From: Serinus canaria | Taxonomy: Eukaryota; Chordata; Aves; Passeriformes; Fringillidae | Direction of reading: 5' to 3' | DNA length: 64,000 nucleotides | Assembly: GCF_022539315.1 (NCBI RefSeq) | Contig: NC_066329.1 | Location: 8,965,072 to 9,029,071 of the forward strand | Shown here: positions 46,413 through 57,049 of the stretch, in pieces | Layout of the letters: each line of letters begins with the position of its first letter | Numbering within the stretch: position 1 is the stretch's first letter | The notes under the pieces: generated by a model | Told to the model about the DNA's origin: nothing | What the model saw: the letters and a program-made list of their open reading frames with translations, nothing else | Database searches by the model: none | Position numbers and translations under genes: made by a program

Positions 46413-49264
46413 CAGCTGCAGAGAGGAGAGAAGGACAATCCCCTGTGCCTGGCTGGAGGGTGGCTATGATAGAGCTCACCAGCCTGTTCACCACTCTCCT
46501 CCCTTTGCAGTCCTGGCTGGCTGCTCCCAGCACTGCTCTGCACCACCCAGACACGCCTGCAGAGCCCCCATCACGGTGTTTTGGGGGGTCACTGGGAGCA
46601 TTCTCCTGTCCCCCAAAGGTTTGGGTGTCCTCTCTGCAGTGTGGTGCCTTCTGGGGCAGCTTTGCCAGGGTGTTTCAGACCAGCCTGAGCACAGAACACC
46701 TTGCTTTGTCCTCGTGCTGTGGGTCTGCCTCTGCTTTGGAGATGAGGAGGGAGGTTTGGGTCCATGACTGTGACCATCAGGAACACACAGGTGGTGGCAC
46801 TGGCAGTGCACACCTGGCAGAGGTCACTACTCCCTGGCACAGGGCTTTCCTGGGCTCCCAGCTGTAGCAGGGGCACGAGGGGTGGGCACAGAGGAGGGGA
46901 GACCCCCCCAGTGCCATGCTGGGTGCTCCAGGAGCACTGCACAGTTCATGGCCCACGTGTGCTGACTGTGAGGAGCAGTGTCCTGGTGTGGAGCTTCTCC
47001 ATTTCCAAAGGCTGAGCAGAGTGTGAGTGTGTGAGCACAGGGAGGGCTATGGGTGCAGGAGCCTGTGGCCCAGAGCAGGGATCTGGGGGAGGGGGAGGCT
47101 TCAGCAAACAGCTCCTTACCAAAACAGCCCTGACCTTTGCAGGGCTGGAGCTGTCTGATGCAACAGGCTGAACCTTTCCAGGCTTCAGCTCCAACTTGAA
47201 ATGCTTCAGAGCAAAATTAATGGCTGCAGCACTGGCCCCAGGGCTTACATCCAGGGGATAGGGAGAGGGTGCTAAGAGCCCAGTGTGGGGCCACAGTCTG
47301 TTCTCATTGCAGCCCCTCTGGGGCTGGCTGATGCCTGTGAGGGTGCTGTGGGTGCTGTGGCATGGGCAGCTGAGCTCCCCTGAGCCCTTTGGGGCACAGA
47401 GGAAGGGCTGGGGCCACAGGAAAGGGCTGTGTTGTGCACTTTGGAATACCAACATGGTTTGGAGGGGTGGGTGGAGGTATTAATTTTGACCAGAGGGAAG
47501 AGTCTGCATGTCCCTGATGGGGACTCATAGCCAGTCCATTGAAGCCAAGGGAGGTCATTTGCAGCCCCTCTGGTGTTCAGGCAGGAGCTGCTGTGCCCTG
47601 GGGGATCAGTGCTGAGAGGGCTCCTTGCTGCCTGGCTCTCTGGCAAACCAGTGTTAGTTACAGAGATGCTGTTGTTTCTGTGTCCTGTGGTGAATAAAAT
47701 TCAACAACTCTTTATTTCTGAATGACAGCCCAGGGACTGCACTTCTGCTCTGGCTCTGTGTGAAGTGGCTTCATCCCAGCACAGCTCCTCTGGGGCCTGA
47801 AGCCCTCGATTCATTAGTTGTCAGGCTTGTAGGTGGATTCTGCATTAGGCCTTTAATTTAGTGTATTGCCATGGGCTACTGACCACATGACACTGCTCAA
47901 ATGTGAGCAAATCTAACGAGGATCCAGGACTGCTCTTTAATTTGGTGAGAATAACAGAGTGAGCATGGGCCCAGAGAGTGTTAATCATGAAGGAAAACTG
48001 GCTGAAACCAGGTCAGCTGGTGCTGGTTCTCAGAGCAGCATGATGGAGAGGGAGCATGGGGGGTGGAGGACTGGCAGTCCCACACCTCCAGTGACAGGGA
48101 GCACCGTGGCCACAGCAGCCTTTACTGCTGCCTTTTTCCTCCCTGTAGCTGAGCACTGTGGCCCATTTGGCGGCCGGGGTCTGAGGGGCTGCGCTCAGGT
48201 CTCCAGCCCAGGGAGGTGCTGCAGGCTCTGGCAGTCCCCTCATGCCCTTGGTGCCATGGGAAGGGGCAGGTGCTGCTCCCTGGCTGGGACAGTCTGGGGG
48301 TGCTGGGTGTCCTTGGAAGAGCTGATGGCAGAGGCCAGCCCCAGCTGCCACCTGCCTGTCCCTCGGTCCTGTGCTGGGTCATGTGGCACAAAGGCCCTGC
48401 AGTCACCAGCTCCTCACGGGAGCAGCAGCATGTCCCCATACTTAGATTTGTTCTGTGCAATAAACAAATCCACACTGCTCTCCTGCTGGCTATTCCTGCC
48501 TGGGGCTGGCTCCCCTCAGCAAGTATCACGTGGATTTACTGTGTTATCCTGGAGTGCTGCCTGAACTTGGCTGGCTTCTTTAAACCATCCTTTTTGGAGG
48601 GGTGGGCTTTGAGAGGGGGCCACAGGAACCCTCTGCGGTAATTCCTGTTGACTGCAGTGACCAGTGAGGCAGAACTGATCAACTGCAGGCTTCCCTGCTG
48701 CTGAGCTCTGCCAGCAAAGTGCTTACATCTGCTCTTACACTAATGGGAACTTTATGGACTGGTGTGTCCCCCCCAGCAGCAAATTCCAACAAGGTCAGAA
48801 CTGAGAAAGTTGCCACTTGACACCGTCCGTGAAGGCCTGAGCCAGCCGGAGGAGGCCAGGTTGCACAGAGGACTTTCTGGGGCAGCAGATCTAATGCTGT
48901 CACCTGCAACTGATAGCCTGGAGGCCCCCCCAAACGCCACTGCTGCCATCCCACTCCCCAGTGGCACAGCTCCTGTGTGCTGGGCCGTGCTGCTGCAGGA
49001 GCTGGGTGGAAGGGTGCCAGATCAAGCAAGGCTCTGAGCTGCTCAGCACACAGGGAGCCGTGGTGGCTGTCCTGGCAGAGTGGGCTGCTCTCTCTGTGCA
49101 TGCCCAGAGGTGATGATCTGGCAGTGCTGCTCCTGCTGCATGGCCTGGGAGTGTGGCTGTGCTGCCACTGGCAGGTGGGTGCCACGTGAACAGGGTGGCT
49201 TCAGGTAGTAGTGGCCCAGGACATGCCATGCACAGGGAACACAGGTGCTGTGTGATGAGTGCCT
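46413..49264. other. Non-coding spacer
   Basis: No coding gene is supported. The 47959-48564 (201 codons) and 46229-46867 (212 codons) open frames lack domains; the second runs through the microsatellite. AT-richer sequence at 47670-47950 has no clear role. Confidence 0.5.
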
Positions 49265-49560
49265 CAGGTACTGAAACCATGACATAGTTGCTTTGAGGCC
49301 CTGTATTTTTCTAAATTTAATGAATGACCATTACATATTAATGGCTATTAAGGTGATTAATATTTAGTTTGTGTGGAGGAGAATTTGCAGAAACATAACT
49401 TGTTTCTGTGCAAGTTACTGTTCGTTTTTCAGGACATACAATCAGCCTGCTGAACTGCGGCTGCTTTGGCAGCCTGTATGTGAAAGATTATGGAAGATCT
49501 CCTATTATCTGTCTCTTTTTAATCTAACATTGCAGGGCCCTAATTGCTTTGACTCTGAGT
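49265..49560. promoter_or_regulatory. Candidate conserved non-coding element
   Basis: A dense AT-rich block with TAAT/ATTA words (CCATTACATATTAATGG, GGTGATTAATATTTAG) and a small hairpin GGCTGC-TTTG-GCAGCC at 49459-49474. Two pyrimidine-rich AG sites occur (CGTTTTTCAG, TCTAACATTGCAG) without matching donors. I favour a regulatory element. Confidence 0.35.
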
Positions 49561-50254
49561 GAGGAGAGGATGGTTTCTGTAAGGGCATCCCGTGGCGCTG
49601 TGTGGCCACTGGCCTCGGACAGGGCACCTGGGCTCAGCTCCCCATCCTCCCTGGTGCTGGTGTGTTTGTGTGCTGGTGTATGTCACATATTGCCCTCCTG
49701 GGATGTTGCGTGATGCAGGTGAGGATGGAGCCACCTTCTCATTGCCCCTCTCCTGAACAGGGACCAGCCAGCAATGCTGACTGCCCCATGGGGCACCTGT
49801 GGGTGTTCACCCTGTGCCAGCTTCTGCAGGCAGTGAGCGAGGCAGGAGTGCTCCTCTCAAGCTCTTCTTGTACAAAGATGGCTTCAGCTCTTTGAAACAG
49901 CCTCTACCACCCTCTGGGTGCCCCATGGCCTAGGGATGGCTGGGATGAATGATAGTGAGGACCCTTAGGGCACTCTGTGGTTCCCAACCCTTGTCCTGTC
50001 CCAGGCGTAGCTCTGGTACACAGACTGCCATGCTCAGGACCCCTGGCCACAGCAGGGGATGGGCAGCACCTGCAGTTCCTCATCCCTGGAGCTGTGACCA
50101 CCAGGTCTCAGCTGCTGGGAGCAGGTTCAGGTCCCCCTGCCTGATGCTGGGAGATAGATGCTGCTGGGGATGCCCGGAGAGGCCGAGGGCTGCTGTGCCA
50201 GCCCAGCTCTGCAGCTCCTGCCACTTGCAGTTTGCAGTGGTTTGTTAAGTGAAA
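49561..50254. other. Non-coding spacer
   Basis: CTG/CCC-rich spacer between two candidate regulatory blocks. No gene or repeat is supported. Confidence 0.5.
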
Positions 50255-50560
50255 GGCGATTTCAGAGCAGGCAGCAGTGAATAAATTCTGTTTTTCTCAA
50301 GCATTTAGTGTTGCTTTCAGTTTGCTTTGATGATGTCTTCTCACAACTAGTGTAAACAGACTGCGCAACGGGGAGCACTCACATGTGTACAAGAAGCTGC
50401 ACATGAAAGACAGAGGCATCTTGAAAGCCATAATAACGCTCTGAGTGCCAGTTAAAGGATTTGTCACTAAGAGCACTTTACAGATAGAAAGAACTTATTA
50501 ACTAGTGTGACTAACAGCTTGCAAGGTTTAATTGATGTGTGTTTGTTGTCCTTTTATATC
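50255..50560. promoter_or_regulatory. Candidate conserved non-coding element
   Basis: Complex sequence with a TCF/LEF-like CTTTGAT at 50325-50331, AGTTAAAGGATTTGTCAC, and ACTAGTGT occurring twice (about 50347 and 50502). No exon signal. Function is inferred from composition. Confidence 0.3.
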
Positions 50561-50769
50561 TCTCCCCCTTGTCTTCCTCTTGGCACTGATTCCAGCAGTT
50601 GCTGGTGCAAGAGCAGCAACCTCAAAGCAGCCTGAATAGGTACCAGAAATAAAAGGGAGGCCAAGCCCTGCCCTGAGTGCCCCCGGATCTGGGGCTGCAG
50701 CAGCTGTGGGAGCTCGGCCCCAACATCTGGATTTCCCCTAGAAACTGGGGCTGGGCCTATTTTCTTGCT

Positions 50770-51035
50770 CAGGGTTCTGTTATTCCTTCCTAAGTGGCGC
50801 AGAGTTTTTGAAGATAAAGCTTTTCAATGCATGAATAGGATGGATAATGAATGTTTCTGCCAGACAGACTGCTCGTTGCAAGATTGATTGACTATTAAGG
50901 TCATAACGCAGCAGCCACCCACACGAAGCAAACAGGCTAATGTTAGACTCCAGGTTAAGCCGAGAGTTGGTCAGCTGTCCACGGGCACAGTGGGGGCTTC
51001 CAGTCATCTGTCAACAAGTGATTGATTGATGTGGA
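50770..51035. promoter_or_regulatory. Candidate conserved non-coding element with PBX/MEIS-like words
   Basis: Complex AT-rich block. TGATTGAC at 50885-50892 and TGATTGATTGAT at 51019-51030 match PBX-type homeodomain sites. GCATGAATAGG and GTCATAACGCAGC add to the non-repetitive character. No exon signal. Confidence 0.3.
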
Positions 51036-53814
51036 CACCTTCCAATCTTATTCTGATGATTCTCAGCAGCTTGCCTGCCTGGTGGCCATTTTTCAGGAGT
51101 TGGCAGCGCTCAGACCTCCAGGACTCCAAGCAATGACTATGTGGGGGTTAACCCTTTCCTTTGATCCCAAATGCCTTTGTTGTGCATGGGGGAAGGATTG
51201 TGATTGTGAGCCCCAGTTACGAAACACACCGTGACACTCCCTGGGTGAGAGCAATGCTTTGACTTTCTAAGTGAGTTGGCCTGAGTAAAGCTGCAAGTGG
51301 GGATCTGCAGAGAATCATCTGGAGCAGGGCAGGTATAGAACTGTACCTCATGAGCATTTTAATGTGCACTGGGTAAATTGTGTGCATCAAAGGTCCTGCA
51401 GCAGTGTGGCAAATCCAGGTAGTATACAGAAGGAATATTGAATTTGGTATTCAGAAAGAAAAAAAAAATAAGGATTGGCTTATTTTAATATGGACTTCTT
51501 CTGGTGTGAGAGACAATTAGTTAAGAGAGCTGTTCTGGTTTTAAGGCTTTCTCCTAGTTCAGGGCTTTGAATTCAGCAGAAGTTTGTTGCCTGGATGCTG
51601 GCTTTATGTGTGCATGAAGAGGACTTAAATATCTCTCTCTGTATTATTTTATGTACATGTTATACTTGGTGTGTGCCCACACACGTGCTTGTGGGAAATG
51701 GAAGTTATGCATGCCATGTAGTGCACGTTTGCCATCTGTAAACAACTTCAAGGGTCCTTTGCCTGCAGCGTGTGACCTTGTATGTTTCCTTGTCTGTTTT
51801 TCAGCAGTTTTAGTTTAACTGTTTTGGAGGACCCTGAAGCCTGACTTCACCTTTCCATGCACTTTCCATCTATGGTTTTAGCATTCCTAACGTACCCTAA
51901 AAGCCTGCTGGGGGGAAACGTCAAGAGCCTCTTCTCCACGAGCTGGACCTTTATGTAACTCAAGTGCATTGCTGAGTTTTGATGGTGTGATCCAAGCACT
52001 GTAATGTGGCAGAGCTGGCACAGAGCTATTAAAGGCAGCAGAAGAGCTGTGCTCAGCTGCTCTGAGTGCTGGTGTGTTGCTGTGCACACCCTTCCTCAGT
52101 CCCAGCAATAGGCTGCAGGCTGATATTTTTCCCATGGAAGACGGTGCCTCAGGCCCTGATCCAGGACCATGTAATGCCAGTCTCTCTCCTGGCTGAGCAG
52201 GGATAGGGTCTGAGCCAGGAGGAGCTGCTGGGAGCTGGGCTTCCATGGCTGTGGCTGAGTTCTGCTAATCCTCTCTTCTCTCCATCCCTTGCAGATGGTG
52301 ATTCCCACTCCAATGGTGCCCCCATGCAACACCACGCTGGCCTTGCTGCTGACTGTCTCCTGCATGCCAAGAACCATCTCCCACTGCCAGGCTGGGCATT
52401 GTCCCATTCAGAGCTGCTGCCCTGGGTGGGCTCTGTGGCAGCAGCGCTGACCTGCACCTAAGGAAGAGTCATGCCCAGTGCCCAGGACGTTTGGTACAAG
52501 GTGAACCCATGGGCAGGCTCACCATGGCAATGCTGGTGGAGAGGCTTCTCCATCAGCCCCTTGGCCAGAGACAGCAGGGCTGTGCTGGGGAGGGAAGGAA
52601 TGACCTGTGCTCCTGTAAACTGAAACAGGGGACTGAAATGCCACGTGCCTGCTGCAGAATTTTTCCAGGGCACAGCAGAGCCATGTGTAGTGCTTCAGCC
52701 CTCTTGTTCAGGGCACTGAGGGCTGTTGGTCTGAGTGCATGAAAGATGAAGAATTTGTCTCTGGGGCCTTTTGTAGCAGCACCATGGCCTTCCCCTCTCT
52801 TCCTTGCATACCCCATGCTCACACTTGTGTGCTCAGTTCTGCTTGGGGAAAAAGAACCTCTGTGGACCAGGGGAAATTCTTTGATAGTGGAAGATGAGCC
52901 CTGAAAAGCAAGCAGTCAGTTCTGTCCATGGAATAATATCACAAATTGCTTTTCTCCCCTCAAGCATCCTTCCCTCCTAGGCCTTGGCCAAAGGGCAGTA
53001 CCACTGGTTGCAGCAGAAGTTCTGGGCATTTTCAGTAAAGCTCTCTGCCATCATTGCTCTTAACATGTGTGGGCAGATGCAAAGTGCTCTGGGACTGCCA
53101 TGAAGCGCAGTGGAAATGTAGAGGTCGATGAACATGCTCCCATTTTAGCTTTTGTTGAGCAGAAAGTGGCTTGTTTGGGCGTGGTCATGCCATGGAGCAG
53201 TGGTAGGGCTGGGAGAACCCAACCTAGGTCATTCATCCCTAGCAGCCTGAGTCCTCTGGATGCTGAGTATCAGCCAAGAAGGGATGCTGCTGAGTGCTTT
53301 TCTTCAGAGTGCAGGTGGTAAAGAGTTGAAAGGCAGCAGCTCTGCTTGCTGACAGCTCCTGCTCTACAGAGTGTTTGGGATTTCTGTGGAGCAGCCGCAG
53401 ACAGACACAGAGCACTGCTGGTGGTGCATGGAGAAAACCTTCCCTGTGCTCGGGGAGAGGTACCAGGGCGTCTCCTGCAGCTCATTATGTAGAAGGGAGA
53501 GACCTGTAGTTATTTCTCCTTGACTGATCTCTGATTTGGCACTGATCATTAAAATGGTTTTGTGTATTGGAGAGTCACACTGAGGGGGGTGCACTCGACT
53601 TGAGCCTCCCCCCAGGCTTCCTGCAGCCCACAGTGTGCAGCCCCCTGGGCAGAGCTGCCCCCAGGGAGGGCCAAGGAGCCTGGGAGTGGAAGTGGCAGCT
53701 CTGCCAATGGACAAGGGCTGGGAAGGAGCAGCTTGGCCGTGCTGCCTGCTCCAGCCTCCGTGTCCCCGTGGTGTGAGCCCAGCCACCGTGGCCTCGGGGC
53801 TTCTCCTGAGGCAG
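51036..53814. other. Non-coding spacer
   Basis: No coding gene is supported. AT-richer sequence at 51240-51850 is unremarkable, with a short A run at 51461-51470. One strong acceptor-like site at 52294 is listed separately. Confidence 0.45.
52295..52450 (+). other. Acceptor-like site followed by a 51-codon open frame (weak)
   Basis: CCTCTCTTCTCTCCATCCCTTGCAG, a strong pyrimidine tract with AG, ends at 52294. An ATG follows at once, and the frame runs 51 codons (MVIPTPMVPPCNTTLALLLT...) to a TGA at 52448-52450. There is no donor or close polyadenylation signal. The peptide is Cys-rich with a short hydrophobic stretch and is unfamiliar. Most likely chance, or a non-coding RNA exon. Confidence 0.12.
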
Positions 53815-53965
53815 CGCTGGTATAATAACACTGATGAAAAGCTGATTAATCCTTGTGAACGAGCCGCAATAGCTTCCCTCTAGAACTGAAGAGATTACCA
53901 CTGATTTGTCATTCTGATTGTTTCAAAGAGACGTGCAATTAGTTGCTCTAATTTAGCTCTGCTGC
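53815..53965. promoter_or_regulatory. Candidate conserved non-coding element
   Basis: Complex block with an OTX/PITX-type TAATCC at 53847-53852, a TCF-like TTTCAAAG near 53931 and TAAT words (GCAATTAGTTGCTCTAATTTAG). A CTG/CCG-rich stretch follows. No exon signal; enhancer role inferred. Confidence 0.3.
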
Positions 53966-56900
53966 TGCTGCCGCGGCAAGGGCGCAGCAATCAGTGGGGC
54001 TGCGATGGCAGCCACTGGTGGTGCAGCTGTGCCGACACCATTTCATCTGAAATGGGCTCAGGGCAGCCGCCAAAATGGTGGAGCATCACGTGCTCCTGTT
54101 GTGTTCTGGTGCAAAACCAACACATTTTCGAAGGACCAGGTCCCCTGGGTGCTGTGTGGCACTGGAGCAGTGGGGCAGGCCTGGCTTAGGGCATTCTGAG
54201 CTGTGCCAGTGGAGCTGGAGCTCCAGGGCTCCTGTGCTGTGTCTCATCAGTGCTGGTTGTTCAGGAGACTCTTGGGAATTCACAGGGAGAGCAGCAAGTG
54301 CTGGTCTAAAACCCCTACGAGGTGCTGGGCTGCACTGGATGGTGGGCATGACATTACACTTAGTTTGATTATAAAATAGAAAGTCATAAGGAAATCTTGT
54401 TTTCTGATTCTGCTCCCTCCAGTTATAGGCCCTCTTTTCAGGTGCAGTAAAACCAGTCCCAGGTACATGAGAGGGGGGTATTTGCTTGAGGTTATTCCTT
54501 TCTGAGGACTGTCTTTGCTTTGGAAAAGGTACAAAGCTGCCACAGAAAATGAGGAGCTTGTGGCTCAGCCCCCCAACTCGCTGCACTGGGTCAGCAGCCA
54601 ACCCCCTCTGGGCAGAGAGGAGGGAACACATGGGATTTCAAAATGTGTCCATTTTCAGTGAGACAAATCACTTAAAAATTCAATTCAAAATGAAGAAAAT
54701 AAAAATGCTTTAAAAACAAAACCTGCCTGTGGCTATTACTTGGTTGAAGCTGTCTCTTTTTTTTTTTCCCTCTTTTTTTTTTTTTTTTTTTCCAGGGAAG
54801 GCATTTTGTTTCTGGATTGAGCTGGCCATGCTTACTAGGGGGGTCTTTGGGGGGCCTCTGAGCAGCTCTGGTGCTGGCTACCAGCAGCCTGTGCACCTCG
54901 GCCCCTGGCCAAGCACCACCAGGCAGCTGCTCGGCTCATGTTCCCGGCCACAGTATGGCATGGCCAGGCCCGTGTCACTGCAAGGTCGTGGTTTTCCCCA
55001 GCCCCTCCAGCTCAGCTGTCAGCTGTCATCCCCCACTGGGCAGCAGCTCTGCACCCCATAGCACCCAGGGGACCCTGCCTGTCGTGTGTGTCCTGGAGCT
55101 GAGCCCGGGCTGGCCATCCTGCCCGACAGCTCCACTTTGCTGCCCCAAGCACAGAGCAGCACCCAGCCAGTGCTGTGCCCCAAGTCCTCACTGTCCTTGC
55201 CATGGGTGCTGCTTGGTGGCAACTCCCCCTGCACAGGTGGCGTCCGGCTCTGCTGGTGACAGGTGATCCAAAGGGCAGCCGGGGGCTCGGCAGTGCCAGC
55301 TAGGCCAAGCCGGACAACTACCATCGCCTGGGACACATTCCCCTTGCCTTTCCTGGATTGGGTCAAGGTTGCCCTCAGTGAACTGGCTGAGGGATGGTCT
55401 GGCACAGGGAGCACCAAGCAGGACCTTTTGGAGTGCTCCTGCTCCCCTCAGCTAAATATAAGCCCCAGTGGGAAGCCTACCTCTCACTAGTTTCATGTTT
55501 CTTGCCCCTGCGCTTCCTAAACCTGGCAGCAGGCCCAGTTGTCTCCAAGTCTAAGATGAAAATACCCTTGCAAATCCCACTCATAAAAATACCTGCTGTA
55601 TTCCCAAAACATGCCTGAGATAGCTTCCAGAGAGGATGGGGAGCTAAAATAAGATGCATGAGCTCAGAGCCCCATTTTCCACTGGCCCCACGGATCCGTC
55701 GCCGCAGCACACCGCGCCATGGACTGAAATGGAAGTGCTGCTGTGCAGGGTGGCCTTGGGCTGCACCAGCCGAGCCACAGCTCTCCCAGAACAGGTGCTG
55801 CTGCAGCCCTTGTGTGTGCCAGCAAGGCCTTGTGCTCCTGAGGACAAGCTCGCAGCCGGTGGCACCACCTGGACAGTCACCCTGAGCAGCAGCATTAGTC
55901 TCAGCAGAGGAAGCCTGGGTGAGAGTGGGGCACAGAGCTGTGGCAGCAGGAGGCTGCTGTTCCCTGGGAGGTCCACATGGCCAACTGTCACCTGCCCTTG
56001 GGATGGGATGAAGGTGCTCTGCTGTGGACCTCAGCCTCCCTGTGGCCACCTCTGCACTGGTGAGACTGAGGGGACACACAGAGCTCTTGTACTGCTGAAG
56101 GGCACAGGCCTGCAGCGTGGGCACAGCAGCAGGGGACTGGGAGGGCAGTGAGCCTCACTTTGCATCCAGGCAGTCCCTGGGCAAAGGGATGAGCCTTTGG
56201 GGAGGTGACATGACCTGGCCATTGGAAACCAGCTCCTGGTGGCATCACAGTCCATGGAGCAGGGTGTCAGGCTTCCTGGGAACTGCAATCTTAGCCTTGT
56301 CCTCTTCTGAAATGCTCTGCTGCAGCCTGCAAATGTATCCCAGATCTTCTCACAATCACACATCTCTTTTTTTACTTTTTAACAACCCACTGCTCCTACT
56401 AGATGCCAAAATGTTTCCTGGATCAGGCACAGATGTCCCCACAGTCACGTCCTGCCATTGTCTCTGCTCGGCTGTGGCCTGAGGTGGGGGCAGACACAGC
56501 CCCAGGTTTGCTCCAGCTATAGGCAGGAGTGTGGTGGCCAGGAGCCCTTAGCAAGGACAGTGACTGCCTGTCTGGAGTGGGGTCTGGGGGCAGCACCAGA
56601 GCCACTGGCTGCTCCAAGCACCCCAGCTAGGATGGTCACTGGGCACAGAATACTTGGCAGGCATGAAGGGTGTCCTGCAGCACCTGGACACAAACATCTG
56701 CTCATGCTGCTCCCATTGGAGACCCCCTCTTGTACCTGCCATGCTCTGAGTTAAACTCTTGGGGTCTGCTCTTGCCCTCATGGCTCTTCTGTGCTGTGCT
56801 GCTCCCAAGGTTTTGGAGGGATTTAGTCCCCACAAGGCTGATCACTGCAGCCATGAGCTCAGTGGGGAGGAAACCCCTTTTTAAAAAAGATTTTAGGCTC

Positions 56901-56971
56901 AGCAATGGTGGTAATGGGTGCTGGGAAGCCTTCATGTCCTCTTGGTGGTGCCCAGGCCCTATGGGTCCCAT
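53966..56971. other. Non-coding spacer
   Basis: No coding gene is supported. A T-rich tract at 54755-54794 ends in CCAG like a splice acceptor, but the open frame after it (to about 55061) is CAG/CTG-rich without a domain. A minus-strand frame of 215 codons at 55477-56124 is featureless. Confidence 0.5.
54755..54794. repeat. Oligo-T / pyrimidine tract
   Basis: Two T runs joined by CCCTC, then CCAG. On the minus strand it is an A-rich tract, but no processed retrocopy was seen beside it. Confidence 0.75.
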
Positions 56972-57049
56972 GGATCCACCTGCAAGTGAGGAGTGCTTTT
57001 GTGGATGCAGGATCCACCTGCCTTAGTGCTGGGTGCTTGTGTGGATGCT
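56972..57049. repeat. Imperfect two-copy 38-40 bp tandem duplication
   Basis: GGATCCACCTGC begins at 56972 and again at 57010, and each copy ends in a TGTGGATGC-type word. The copies differ by several substitutions and small indels, so the duplication is old. Confidence 0.6.

Noticed and set aside
46229..46867. 212-codon + frame with Asp-Gly-Trp-Met repeats
   Set aside because: It runs through the (GGAT)n microsatellite, which is open in several frames on both strands.
54755..55061. T-tract plus CCAG followed by an 88-codon open stretch
   Set aside because: The acceptor-like form comes from the homopolymer; the frame is CAG/CTG-rich with no domain or polyadenylation signal.
55477..56124. 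215-codon minus frame
   Set aside because: Mixed composition with no recognisable domain; an opposite-strand frame of similar quality overlaps it.
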